The notes under the pieces were generated by a model. The model did no database searches and was not told the origin of the DNA. It saw nothing but the letters and a program-made list of their open reading frames with translations. This document shows positions 17,008 through 26,463 of a stretch of 36,496 bases of DNA, piece after piece; the first letter of the stretch is position 1, and each line of letters starts with the position of its first letter. This stretch comes from Deltaproteobacteria bacterium (GTDB lineage: Bacteria > Desulfobacterota > Desulfuromonadia > Desulfuromonadales > Geopsychrobacteraceae), in NCBI GenBank assembly GCA_013152145.1, contig JAADGW010000230.1:1-36496 (forward strand), written 5' to 3'. A program made the translations under genes and the position numbers.

Positions 17008-18768
17008 TCAGGCAATACCATAGCGCTTGATCTTACGGGCCACGGTCGACTGATTAATTCCCAGAGCATCAGCCACTTTGTACTGATTGCCAAACTCTTC
17101 CATAGCTTCAGCGAGCAATGACCGCTCGTAACTGTTCATCGCCTGCTGCAGCGTCAACCGCTCTGTCGGCAGCGTCCCTCGCGAGCTGTTGCCAGCGATA
17201 TTTTGCGGCAGATCCTGAATATCGATCACATCACCATCTGCCATGACCAGGATCCGCTCACAGACATTCATCAACTGCCGCACATTGCCGGGCCAGTGGT
17301 AAGAGAGCAATACGTCCATGGCCGCACTGGTAATTCGTTTGTTGATACCGTTGCGTTTGCTGAACAGGTCGACATAATGCTGAATCAGCGGAACGATACA
17401 ATCCTTGCGATCGCGCAGTGATGGGATATGCAGCGGGATAACATTTAAACGATAGTAGAGATCGAGACGAAATTCCTTTCTCTCCACCATCTCTTCAAGG
17501 TCGCCATGGGTGGCCGCCAGAATACGAACATCGACTTGCTTGGCCTTGGTACCGCCAAGCCGCGTCACGTTACCATCCTCAAGAAAACGGAGCAGTTTCA
17601 CCTGGGATGCAAGTGGCAGTTCAGCAATCTCATCGAGAAACAGCACCCCCCCGTCCGCCAGCTCTATATGTCCCGGCTTGGCTGCCTGGGCTCCAGTAAA
17701 GGCCCCCTTTTCGTGGCCGAACAACTCAGACTCGATCAGGGTTTCCGGGATCGCACCGCAATTGATTTTGATCAGCGGTTTCTCCGCACGATGAGAGCGC
17801 ATGTGGATCAGATCAGCAAACAGCCCCTTGCCGACCCCCGATTCCCCCAGAATCAGGACTGAGGAATCGGCGTGGCTGACCTTGATCGCCTGGTTCAGGG
17901 CCCTGATCATGGAAGGACTCTTGGCGATGATCTTGGTTGACGCCAGTTCTGCTTGTTGCATTTCCAGAATCTGATGTTGAAACTGGTTGCTCAGGGCGGC
18001 TTGCTCTTCCAACTGGCGCTGCATCTGGTCCATTTCAGTAATATCCCGCTCACTGACAACAATTTTGATCAACTGCCCGTCATCATCAAAGATCGGAGTT
18101 CCCGATTTTATCAACTTGCGTCCCTCTCTGGTGCTGCAGAGGAAACTGACCGCTTTTTTCTTCTCTATAACCTCCAGAGCCGCAGAACGTTCCACCAGTT
18201 CAGTTTTGACCAGATCGTACATATTATGGCCGATGACATCCTCGGCCGTAATATTATTGATCCGTTCAGCCGCGGTATTGATACGCAGAACATTGGCCTG
18301 GCCGTCATAAACCCAGAGTCCCTCGTAACAGGAATCGATAATAACCGCGAGTTCTTTTGATAAATCCCTGAAGTCACGCATTTCCCTGGCAATGATCTCA
18401 ATTTCGGTATTTTCGGAAAAAACACAGATGGCACCGAATACCTTGGAGCCGGAGAGGATGGGACTGATCGTGACAAGAAACTCATGCCCCTCCTTCATCA
18501 CCGAAAACCCTGTGCGAGGATTTTTATCCTTGAGAGTTGCCTCAACCTGCTCCCACAATCGCGGAAAATGCTCGACAAGTGAACTGCCGGGGTGGATATC
18601 AAGGTTCTGCCTGCTGACCCGGTCGGACAGCAGGACAGAGCCCTCGTTATCAACCGAGAGCACACAGTCACCACCGACATTGCTCTGGGTCTGATTAAAG
18701 GCCTCCCGGTGCTGCTTATGATCCAGATCCTGCTCTGCATTTCCGGTCAATTTCAAATTTCCAGACAT
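17008..18768 (-). CDS. PAS-domain sigma-54-dependent transcriptional activator, copy 2 (paralog of 5157-6905)
   Basis: GESGVGKGLFADLIH, ELFGHEKGAFTGAQ, FLDEIAELPLASQVKLLRFLEDG, C-terminal NQSTVARKIKRYGIA; start MSGNLKLTG at 18768. Confidence 0.95.
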   Translation of the reverse strand: MSGNLKLTGNAEQDLDHKQHREAFNQTQSNVGGDCVLSVDNEGSVLLSDRVSRQNLDIHPGSSLVEHFPRLWEQVEATLKDKNPRTGFSVMKEGHEFLVTISPILSGSKVFGAICVFSENTEIEIIAREMRDFRDLSKELAVIIDSCYEGLWVYDGQANVLRINTAAERINNITAEDVIGHNMYDLVKTELVERSAALEVIEKKKAVSFLCSTREGRKLIKSGTPIFDDDGQLIKIVVSERDITEMDQMQRQLEEQAALSNQFQHQILEMQQAELASTKIIAKSPSMIRALNQAIKVSHADSSVLILGESGVGKGLFADLIHMRSHRAEKPLIKINCGAIPETLIESELFGHEKGAFTGAQAAKPGHIELADGGVLFLDEIAELPLASQVKLLRFLEDGNVTRLGGTKAKQVDVRILAATHGDLEEMVERKEFRLDLYYRLNVIPLHIPSLRDRKDCIVPLIQHYVDLFSKRNGINKRITSAAMDVLLSYHWPGNVRQLMNVCERILVMADGDVIDIQDLPQNIAGNSSRGTLPTERLTLQQAMNSYERSLLAEAMEEFGNQYKVADALGINQSTVARKIKRYGIA

Positions 18769-19116
18769 AGTCCAGGTCCCTTCTCTTCTCCCCAATGGTC
18801 AGATCTTAAATTATCCACAATTCGAATACGCATCACAGCATGCAAAACAGAATCATGAGACCACATCAGAATCAAAAACGCAAGCGATACACTCGTTTTT
18901 GCCGACATAAGACCCTGGCGGCCGATAAAAAAACAGTGCAATTCCCGATCCAGTAATACGGACCCGAGAATGCACCGTTTAGAGGTTAAACAAGCTTGCA
19001 GGGAATGCAAACGATTGGGAGAAGTACTTCAGGTGAGTCTGGCAGCTCTTTACCGTCGATCGCTTCGCGGCAGGCGACGGTCCGGCAGGTAACGTGGTTG
19101 TCAATATGTCTGGGGT

Positions 19117-19150
19117 GCCGGGTGTGGCGGGATATCCCGCCGCACCCGGC
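19117..19150 (-). terminator. Hairpin downstream of potD
   Basis: GCCGGGTGTGGCGGG-ATAT-CCCGCCGCACCCGGC: 15-bp stem with one G-U type position; no clear T-tract. Confidence 0.6.
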
Positions 19151-19165
19151 TGCGGTAATCTGTCT

Positions 19166-20224
19166 TTAGTGTGACTTGGCCCGGGTCCAGGCTTCGTCAA
19201 CCAACTTCATCTTATTACCGAGATCTTTGGAAAAGAACAGGGTCTTCATGGTTGCTTCATCTGGGTAGATGCCGGGGTTCTTGAGGTCTTCGGGGGTGAT
19301 GAACGGCATCGAAGCTGCGTTTGGCGTGGCGAATCGGTTGTAGTTGGACAGCTTGGCGCCGACCTTGGCGTCGAGGATATAGTTGATCCACTTGTGGGCG
19401 GCATCGGGGTTTGGCGCCTTGGCCGGGATGGCCATGGAGTCGTACCAGAGCTCGCTACCTTCTTTGGGGATGGCAAAGGCGAGTGGAATGTCCGGGTTGT
19501 TGCTCATGGCCTGAATGCCGTCGCCGTTGTAGACGATCGCTACGGCGGCTGAACCGGCAACTACGTCATTTTTGCCGCCGACGCCCCCCTTGAAACCGAG
19601 GCAGTCATCGCGCTTCTTGGTTGTGGCGAGGAGGTCGGCTGCCGCTAACAGTTCTTTCGGGTCGGTACTGTTGAAGTCATAACCGAGATAGAGCAGGGTG
19701 ATGCCGAGCATCTCACGACTGGAGTCAAGCAGCAGGAAGTTGCCGGGGTTTTTGGTCGGGTCGAAGAGGGTGGACCAGCTGCCGTTGTAATGCTTGAGCA
19801 AGTCGGTGCGATAGAGCAGGCCGATGGTGCCCCACTGGTAAGCCACCGAGTACTTGTTTCCCGGATCGTAGCTGGTCTCCTTGAAGAGTGGTTTGAGGTT
19901 CTTCAGATTGGGGATTTTTGCATGGTCCAGTTTCTGCAGCATGCCGAGCTGAATCAAGGCCGGCATGATGTAGTCGGAAGGAACAATGATATCGTACTGG
20001 CTGACACCGCCGGCCTGCAGCTTGGCCAGCATATCCTCGTTTGACTCATAGAGGTCTATGCGGACCTTGATGCCGGTTTCTTTCTCAAAGGCTGCGGGGA
20101 TCGCCGGGTCGAGATATTCAGACCAGATGAATACCCTGAGTTCCTTCTGTTCGGCCCAGACACTCACCGACAGCAGCAGCAACATGGCTGTCAACAGCAG
20201 GATCGTTAGTTTTTTCATGTGCAT
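19166..20224 (-). CDS. potD: Spermidine/putrescine ABC transporter substrate-binding protein
   Basis: Signal peptide MKKLTILLLTAMLLLLSVSVWA; LRVFIWSEYLDPAIPAAFEKETGIKVRIDLYESNEDMLAKLQAGGVSQYDIIVPSDYI. Confidence 0.93.
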   Translation of the reverse strand: MHMKKLTILLLTAMLLLLSVSVWAEQKELRVFIWSEYLDPAIPAAFEKETGIKVRIDLYESNEDMLAKLQAGGVSQYDIIVPSDYIMPALIQLGMLQKLDHAKIPNLKNLKPLFKETSYDPGNKYSVAYQWGTIGLLYRTDLLKHYNGSWSTLFDPTKNPGNFLLLDSSREMLGITLLYLGYDFNSTDPKELLAAADLLATTKKRDDCLGFKGGVGGKNDVVAGSAAVAIVYNGDGIQAMSNNPDIPLAFAIPKEGSELWYDSMAIPAKAPNPDAAHKWINYILDAKVGAKLSNYNRFATPNAASMPFITPEDLKNPGIYPDEATMKTLFFSKDLGNKMKLVDEAWTRAKSH

Positions 20225-20262
20225 CTCCTTTTTTCAACGGCAGTCGGAACATTCCGACAACA

Positions 20263-21060
20263 TTAGGCTTTATTTGACCGGGTCAGGCGTTCGGCAAAGA
20301 CCACCAGGATGATGGTTGCCAGCACAACCAGGGTCGACAAAGCGTGGATTTCGGGTGTGACGCCGCGTCGCACTGCGGCGTAGATGAACAGCGGCAGAGT
20401 GACGGAGTCGGGACCTGAGGTAAAAAAACTGATCACGAAGTCGTCCAACGACAGGGTGAAGGCCAGCATGCCGCCGGCGATGATACCAGGCATCAGCAGT
20501 GGCAGGGTGACGCGCCGGAACTGGTAAAATGCGCTGGCGTAGAGGTCGCGGCCAGCCTCCTCAATGTCCCGTCCCAGGGAGGTGAGTCGGCTGCGCACCA
20601 CCAGTGCCACGAAAGCGATCTGGAAGGTGATATGTCCCAGGATCATGATAAATATCCCTGGCTCGAAGATCGAGGAAACCGCGCGCAGCAGACCGAAGGC
20701 GACCACCAGAGCGGCTGCCAGGATGATGTCGGGAATGACCACCGGCAGGTGCAGGACCACATCGAGAAAGGTGTTGGTCCGGCGCGACCAGGGAAAGCGG
20801 TCCATACCGAAGGCGAGCGCGGTACCGAGTACCGTGGCGACAAGGGTTGAAGACACCGCCAGTATCAGGGTGTTCCTTGCTGCTTCGAGGATGATCTCGT
20901 TGTGAAATAGCTTGACATACCAGTTCAGGGTGAAGCCATGCCAGACGAGGCCGTAGCGGGTATCGTTCACCGAATAGATGGCGACTGAGATCAGCGGCAG
21001 GTAGAGAAAGACCATCGAGCCCAGGGCAATCAAGGTAACCAGGGGGTGAGATCTTTTCAT
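20263..21060 (-). CDS. potC: Polyamine ABC transporter permease
   Basis: Start [30 protein letters not shown] (ATG at 21060, ATGA overlap with potB). FSLDDFVISFFTSGPDSVTLPLFIYAAVRRGVTPEIHALST. Confidence 0.92.
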   Translation of the reverse strand: MKRSHPLVTLIALGSMVFLYLPLISVAIYSVNDTRYGLVWHGFTLNWYVKLFHNEIILEAARNTLILAVSSTLVATVLGTALAFGMDRFPWSRRTNTFLDVVLHLPVVIPDIILAAALVVAFGLLRAVSSIFEPGIFIMILGHITFQIAFVALVVRSRLTSLGRDIEEAGRDLYASAFYQFRRVTLPLLMPGIIAGGMLAFTLSLDDFVISFFTSGPDSVTLPLFIYAAVRRGVTPEIHALSTLVVLATIILVVFAERLTRSNKA

Positions 21061-21968
21061 ATCGGTTCGATCTCCTTGCTTTTCTTGCGGTAGATCTGCA
21101 GGCTGATCATGGTCAGGACCACCAGGCCCATGCTGATCGCGGCGCCGAAGGGCCAGTCGCGGCTCGAGCCGAACTGTTGCTGGATCAAGTTGCCGACCAG
21201 CATGAACTTGGAGCCGCCGAGCAGATCCGGTACCACGAACATGCCCATGGCCGGGACGAAGGTCAGGATGACGCCAGCCGTCAATCCCGGCTTGGTCTGC
21301 GGAAAGATAGCCTGCATGAATACCCTGACCCGAGAGGCATAGAGATCCTGAGCCGCCTCGACCAGCGACCAGTCCATCCTCTCGATGCTGGAGTAGAGCG
21401 GCAGCGTGACGAAGGGCAGGAACATCGACACCATCCCCAGATAGACCGCAAAGGAGCTCGGGTAAAGTGGTGTGTTCGCGGGATGTATACCGAGATAGAC
21501 TGCCAACTTCGCCAGCGGCATCTCCGGGGCGAGGATTAAGAACCAGGCATAAGCCCGGATCACCATATTGGTCCAGAAGGGGACGATCAGCACTGTCAGC
21601 CACAAAAAGCGCTGGCGTGGCGGCCGGTTGACGATGAAGAAGCTGATCGGGTAGGAAAGCAGAATGGCGATCAGAGTGGTGACGAAGGCTACCCAGATCG
21701 AACGCCAGATAATCGCCAGGTTGTCCGCTGACCAGCCGAGCATGCCGAAGCCGATCAGACGCTTGTAATTATCGACGGAGAAGAGCCATTCGATCTGCCC
21801 GTAAGCACCACGTTCGGTGAAGCTCACCACAACCAGCACCAGTCCGGGCAGGACCAGTAAAGCGAGCAGCCAGAGGATGCCGGGTGAGAGGAATGCCGAG
21901 CCGCGACGGGCCAATTGCTTGCGCAAGACCAACTCACCGTACCAGACGGTCAGGCGATTTCTAATCAT
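21057..21968 (-). CDS. potB: Polyamine ABC transporter permease
   Basis: Start [23 protein letters not shown] (21968), overlapping the potA stop. Membrane protein with [15 protein letters not shown] and [26 protein letters not shown]. Confidence 0.92.
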   Translation of the reverse strand: MIRNRLTVWYGELVLRKQLARRGSAFLSPGILWLLALLVLPGLVLVVVSFTERGAYGQIEWLFSVDNYKRLIGFGMLGWSADNLAIIWRSIWVAFVTTLIAILLSYPISFFIVNRPPRQRFLWLTVLIVPFWTNMVIRAYAWFLILAPEMPLAKLAVYLGIHPANTPLYPSSFAVYLGMVSMFLPFVTLPLYSSIERMDWSLVEAAQDLYASRVRVFMQAIFPQTKPGLTAGVILTFVPAMGMFVVPDLLGGSKFMLVGNLIQQQFGSSRDWPFGAAISMGLVVLTMISLQIYRKKSKEIEPI

Positions 21969-23118
21969 TGAGAACCACCAGCCTTTCCGGAGGGAACGAC
22001 AGCCAGATTTCCTCTCCTTGGGTGAATAGACGATGGGTATCGGTTCGCACGCGAAAGCCGCGGTCGAGCAGCAATTCGACATTGGAGCCAAGGTAGATAA
22101 CATCCAGAATGCGGGCCTTGACGCCGTTAACCTCCGGTTGGTTGTCGTGGATACTGACCCGCTCCGGGCGGATCGCCAGGGTGCCTTTCTGCCAGGGGAT
22201 TTCCTTGACAACCTGCAGAGCGCCGAATTCGGTCTCTACGCCGTTACCGGCCCGGATGCCGGAGATCAGGTTGGCGGCACCGAGAAATTCGGCGACAAAA
22301 CGGCAGGTCGGCCGTTCATAAACCTCTTTTGGGGTGCCGTGCTGAATAATCTCCCCATGGTTCATGACTGCGATGCGGTCGGAGACCACCAGGGCTTCGT
22401 CCTGATCATGAGTGACCAGGATAAAGGTCTGGCCCAGTCGCTGGTGGAGGCGTTTCAACTCGACCTGGACCTGAGTCCGTAATTTGGCATCGAGAGCCGA
22501 CATCGGTTCGTCGAGCAGCAGCACCTCCGGCTGGTTGACCAGGGCGCGCGATAGGGCCACACGCTGTTGTTGTCCGCCGGACATTTGTTGGGGGAGTCGG
22601 TCAGCCATACCTGTCAGGTCGACCATAGTCAGGGCTTCCGTGACGCGCTGATTGATCTCATCTTTATGAACCTTCCTGGAGCGTAGTCCGAAGGCAACGT
22701 TTTCGAAGACCGTCAGGTGGGGGAAAAGGGCATAGCTCTGGAAGACCGTGTTGACATGCCGTTTATTTGCCGGCAGCCGTGAGATGTCCTTGCCGCTGAG
22801 AAGTACGGTGCCGGTATCGGCCAACTCCAGACCGGCGATGATGCGCATCAGGGTTGTTTTGCCGCAGCCGGACGGACCGAGCAGGGTAAAGAACTCGCCC
22901 GGCTTGATCTCAAGGGAAGTGTTGATCAAAGCCTTGACCTCACCAAAACTCTTCGAGACCTCGCAGATCGACAAACCTGTTTTGGTTGCTTCGATTGTCA
23001 TATTGTCGTCAACACCCGACTGGCTTTCGATGGAAGTGTCGATCGAGGCGTTAACCTCGTCGGAACTCTTCGAAATATCGCGGATCGACAGCCCGGTCTT
23101 GATTGCTTCGATTGTCAT
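21961..23118 (-). CDS. potA: Polyamine ABC transporter ATP-binding protein (alternative start at 23001)
   Basis: [20 protein letters not shown] (Walker A), [33 protein letters not shown]-terminal TOBE-like region. N-terminal ~39 aa is tandemly duplicated. Confidence 0.93.
   Translation of the reverse strand: MTIEAIKTGLSIRDISKSSDEVNASIDTSIESQSGVDDNMTIEATKTGLSICEVSKSFGEVKALINTSLEIKPGEFFTLLGPSGCGKTTLMRIIAGLELADTGTVLLSGKDISRLPANKRHVNTVFQSYALFPHLTVFENVAFGLRSRKVHKDEINQRVTEALTMVDLTGMADRLPQQMSGGQQQRVALSRALVNQPEVLLLDEPMSALDAKLRTQVQVELKRLHQRLGQTFILVTHDQDEALVVSDRIAVMNHGEIIQHGTPKEVYERPTCRFVAEFLGAANLISGIRAGNGVETEFGALQVVKEIPWQKGTLAIRPERVSIHDNQPEVNGVKARILDVIYLGSNVELLLDRGFRVRTDTHRLFTQGEEIWLSFPPERLVVLND
22885..23118 (-). 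repeat. Tandem duplication of the 5' end of potA (two ~117-nt units)
   Basis: [35 protein letters not shown] followed by [35 protein letters not shown]; units 23118-23002 and 23001-22885. Confidence 0.85.
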
Positions 23119-23302
23119 AATGCTGTCAACTTTCTACTAAAAGCCTGGATCATGGATCAGCGGCGGGCCGATTCCAACAGATTCAGGACCAGATTCTTGT
23201 GTCTCTCACGGGTTCTACCGGATAGCGGGTTTTTATCTGCACACCCTCGAACGGCCATGAAAAAACAGCTCATTCATCTATAGTCCCGTATCGCGTCCTG
23301 CG

Positions 23303-24052
23303 TTAAAAGCTGAAAGTGATGTTCAGGCCGGCGGTCATTTCGTCGTCGATTCCGGCAATATTCTCAGCATCGTCACTGATCGGGGTGGAGTAGAGAAAAG
23401 AGGGGCTCAAGGTGAGCTGATCGGTAAGTGCATAATCGATCCCCACGCCGAATTCTGCATTGTGCCAGTTATTGTAATCGCCGATCAAGAAGTCACTCTC
23501 CTGGTTGTACCCGCAGCTTGCCGAGAGGCTCAGAGTGAGTTGCTTCGAAAGCTCAATGTCGTGGCCAATTGACAGGATATAAAACAGCCCCGACTGTTTG
23601 GCCTTGTCCCAATCCCAGTAAGCCGTCAGGGAGGGGCTAAGAAAGGTGTTCAGGGCGACCGTCAGATAAGCCTCATTGGTGTCATCGATCCCCTCAACGG
23701 CATAAAACGCGTTGCCGATACTCAGAGAGACCTGCTCATTGACATCAAAGGAATAGTCAATAATAAGATCAGTTTCATTCATTTCACCAGCACTGTAGCC
23801 GTCACCGGCATCGTTGAACATCTGCAGGTTACTCCAGTAGCTCAGGGTAAAGCCGCCGGCGCTCAAATCCACTCCACCCTGAGCCACCGGCTGACTGCCG
23901 CTCAGGTCAAAACCACGCCACAGGTACTTATCGAAAACACCCACATATGTATCGCCTTCGACTTCAATCGCCGCTGGAGCAACAGATACCAAGCCGACAA
24001 CCAGTACCATCACAAAAACCAACACAATTCCTGCTTTTCTTACCTGGTCCAT
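23303..24052 (-). CDS. Outer-membrane beta-barrel protein, TIGR02001-like
   Basis: Signal peptide, then DTYVGVFDKYLWRGFDLSGSQPVAQGGVDLS..., alternating beta strands and terminal aromatic residue (NITFSF). Confidence 0.75.
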   Translation of the reverse strand: MDQVRKAGIVLVFVMVLVVGLVSVAPAAIEVEGDTYVGVFDKYLWRGFDLSGSQPVAQGGVDLSAGGFTLSYWSNLQMFNDAGDGYSAGEMNETDLIIDYSFDVNEQVSLSIGNAFYAVEGIDDTNEAYLTVALNTFLSPSLTAYWDWDKAKQSGLFYILSIGHDIELSKQLTLSLSASCGYNQESDFLIGDYNNWHNAEFGVGIDYALTDQLTLSPSFLYSTPISDDAENIAGIDDEMTAGLNITFSF

Positions 24053-24085
24053 TAGATAAACCTCCTCGATAGATAGAGCCCCGGG

Positions 24086-24604
24086 TTAATCCCGAGACAG
24101 TAAAAGTAGAGCCTTGCCCAGCTGATGCCTCTTCTCAGCCGGCAAACCCTCGGTAGCACGTTGCTTCATCTGTAGTCCCTTGATCTTCACAAGAGCAGGG
24201 GTCTTTTCCTGAAAAACCAGTGCGCCGGAAAAACACTCCTTGACGCAGGCCGGATCACCGTCGCAGCAATCACACTTGTAGGCGACCTTCTGCTCATTCT
24301 GTTCGATCATGCCGTAGGGGCAAGCCGTGACACAGTTGCCACAGGCGGTACATTTTTCCGCATCAACCACCACCACATCATCAGCATTGCGTGAGATAGC
24401 ATTCGCGGGACATGCCTTGTGACATGGGGCACCCGGGCATTGAAAACAGATACTGGGAGCCGCAAACCCTTTATGGGGAAAGTTGTTGATCTGAATATGA
24501 GCCCTGCTTGGTGCAAACTGTCCGGTCTTCACCGCAGAACAGACATAGGTGCAACGATTACAGCCGGTACACTTGTCGGGATCGGCGAATAGCATTTTGT
24601 TCAT
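24086..24604 (-). CDS. Multi-[4Fe-4S] ferredoxin (electron-transfer subunit type)
   Basis: CTGCNRCTYVCSA, CFQCPGAPCHKACP, CTACGNCVTACPYG, CDCCDGDPACVKECFSGAL: four Cys-rich motifs. Confidence 0.92.
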   Translation of the reverse strand: MNKMLFADPDKCTGCNRCTYVCSAVKTGQFAPSRAHIQINNFPHKGFAAPSICFQCPGAPCHKACPANAISRNADDVVVVDAEKCTACGNCVTACPYGMIEQNEQKVAYKCDCCDGDPACVKECFSGALVFQEKTPALVKIKGLQMKQRATEGLPAEKRHQLGKALLLLSRD

Positions 24605-24624
24605 GGACTTCTCTCCTCCCGTCC

Positions 24625-26388
24625 TTAAAGTTGATCCAGTCCCAGTTCAGCCAGTTTGGCTGCTCCAGGCTGCCCCTGCTCATCCCAGCCACGTAACTTG
24701 TAGTAGAATTGCAGGGCGGCAGAAAAGTCCTCCGAGTTGAAGGTTTTGCCGGCATTCGGGCCCTTCTTCAGGGGGTTTTTCAGGACCTTTCCCGGAAGGT
24801 TGTCATCCTTGGAGGTGAAACCAATACGTTGGTTGAACAAGCGCGAAAGGTTCCAGATCCGCTCACCGGCCTGGTCCAGCTCGGCCGCAGTCACTTCTTC
24901 ACCAAGCCCGACAGTCAGCAGCTCTGCGGTGATCTCAGTATTGATCGAACCCCAGAAATCGCAGTAACACATCGACCATTTAATGCCGTTGAAGTTCTGT
25001 GCCTCGATAACATCCTGTACCTGAGTCTCAATATCGAAAGGCGTCTCGGAAAAGATGGTGAAGGCGCGCAGATGGCAGGCACCTCGTTCGCTGGTCGCAT
25101 AGGCCAGCCCCATACCGTAGTTGCCGCGCGGTTCATAGGCCGGCAGCTCAAGCCCCTTAACCTCCATCGAGAGATCAGCGGAATGGTACTTTTCCGCCAG
25201 TTTCTTGGCCCCCATGGCCAGGTCGCGGCCACGTTCAGTTGACAGGTTGGCGATCTCCTCTACGACTTTCAGGTACTCTTCTGCATCACCGAACTTCAGG
25301 CCGAAATCGTGACGGCCGCTTTCGGCCATCTCCATTGCCATGCTGATGGTGCTGCCGCAACTCATGGTGTCGAGACCAAGATCATCACAGCTGCGGTTGT
25401 ACTTGATGACCGCTTCAAGATCGTGAACTTCGCAGTTTGAGCCACCGAGGCAGAGAGTTTCGTACTCCGGTCCTTCGACTTCGGTCTCGCCGATGCGGGT
25501 AAACTTACCGCAGCCCAAGGGACAGCCCGCACAGGCCCGGTCACTTAATTTTGCAGCCTTGATGGCGTCGGAATTCAGGGTGTCTTTCTGCTCGCTGATA
25601 CCGGCAGTGTAGTTTCTGGTCGGGTGAATCCCCATTTCGTTGGTGGCGTCAACCAGTACGGCGGTACCGTCGCTGTTCGCCCAGAGGTTATCTTCGGTAA
25701 ATAGGTTTTCGGTTTTATAGTGGGTAACCCGCTCGATAAACTTGGCCATATCGGCCACCTGTACTGATTTACTCCCTTTGCAGACCACTGCTTTGAGATT
25801 CTTCGAGCCGAACAAGGCACCGGTGCCACCACGACCGAACTGGCGATAGGACTCCGAGCCGATCATGCTGTAGGTAATCAGGTTCTCGGCGGCAGGGCCG
25901 ATGGCCAGGGTCTTGGCACCGGTGAAGCCGACTGCCGCTTCAAGACATTCTTCCGTTTCGAAAATCCCCTTACCCATCAAGGCGCTGGCATCTTCGAGGC
26001 TGACCTGATCGTCGATAATCTTCAAATAGACCGGCGAATCTGAGGCGCCTTTGATAATCAGGCCGTCGTAGCCGGCATATTTCAGTTCCGGTCCGAAGGC
26101 GCCACCGACGTTGCTGGTGAAGATAGTACCGGTATGTGGCGATTTGGACACTAGGCTGAGTCGTGAAGTCAGAGGCATCAGGGTGCCGGAAAAGGGGCCT
26201 GTCATGATGACGATCACATTGTTCGCCGAGAGCGGATCGACCTCAGGATCGACCGCATCCCAGTAGTAACGTAGCGCCAACCCCCAGCTCCCCCAGTACT
26301 GCCTGATCCACTCCTGACACAGGGGTTCGGTGCTGATCTTCTTCTTGGTCAGATCGACAACAAGGAGCTTGCCCACGTAAAGATTCAT
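24625..26388 (-). CDS. aor: Aldehyde:ferredoxin oxidoreductase (W/Mo pterin enzyme), copy 2
   Basis: Start MNLYVGKLLVVDLTKKKISTEPL (ATG at 26388 preceded by AAGGAG). RQFGRGGTGALFGSKNLKAVVCKG, [4Fe-4S] motif CAGCPLGC with distal Cys, KGLELPAYEPRGNYGMGLAYATSERGACHLRA. Confidence 0.93.
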   Translation of the reverse strand: MNLYVGKLLVVDLTKKKISTEPLCQEWIRQYWGSWGLALRYYWDAVDPEVDPLSANNVIVIMTGPFSGTLMPLTSRLSLVSKSPHTGTIFTSNVGGAFGPELKYAGYDGLIIKGASDSPVYLKIIDDQVSLEDASALMGKGIFETEECLEAAVGFTGAKTLAIGPAAENLITYSMIGSESYRQFGRGGTGALFGSKNLKAVVCKGSKSVQVADMAKFIERVTHYKTENLFTEDNLWANSDGTAVLVDATNEMGIHPTRNYTAGISEQKDTLNSDAIKAAKLSDRACAGCPLGCGKFTRIGETEVEGPEYETLCLGGSNCEVHDLEAVIKYNRSCDDLGLDTMSCGSTISMAMEMAESGRHDFGLKFGDAEEYLKVVEEIANLSTERGRDLAMGAKKLAEKYHSADLSMEVKGLELPAYEPRGNYGMGLAYATSERGACHLRAFTIFSETPFDIETQVQDVIEAQNFNGIKWSMCYCDFWGSINTEITAELLTVGLGEEVTAAELDQAGERIWNLSRLFNQRIGFTSKDDNLPGKVLKNPLKKGPNAGKTFNSEDFSAALQFYYKLRGWDEQGQPGAAKLAELGLDQL

Positions 26389-26415
26389 GTTTTTCTCCTT
26401 CATAAACGGCGAAAC

Positions 26416-26460
26416 AAAAAGGCCGGGCAGCAACATTCTCTGTCGCCGCCTGGCCTTTTT
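26416..26460 (-). terminator. Intercistronic terminator/attenuator between patA and the AOR gene
   Basis: Minus strand AAAAAGGCCAGGCGGC...GCTGCCCGGCCTTTTT begins four bases after the patA stop. Confidence 0.75.
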
Positions 26461-26463
26461 CAT

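Noticed and set aside
20263-21603. Extended 446-aa ORF for potC
   Set aside because: The first ~180 residues are out-of-frame translation of potB; a permease start with the ATGA overlap is at 21060.
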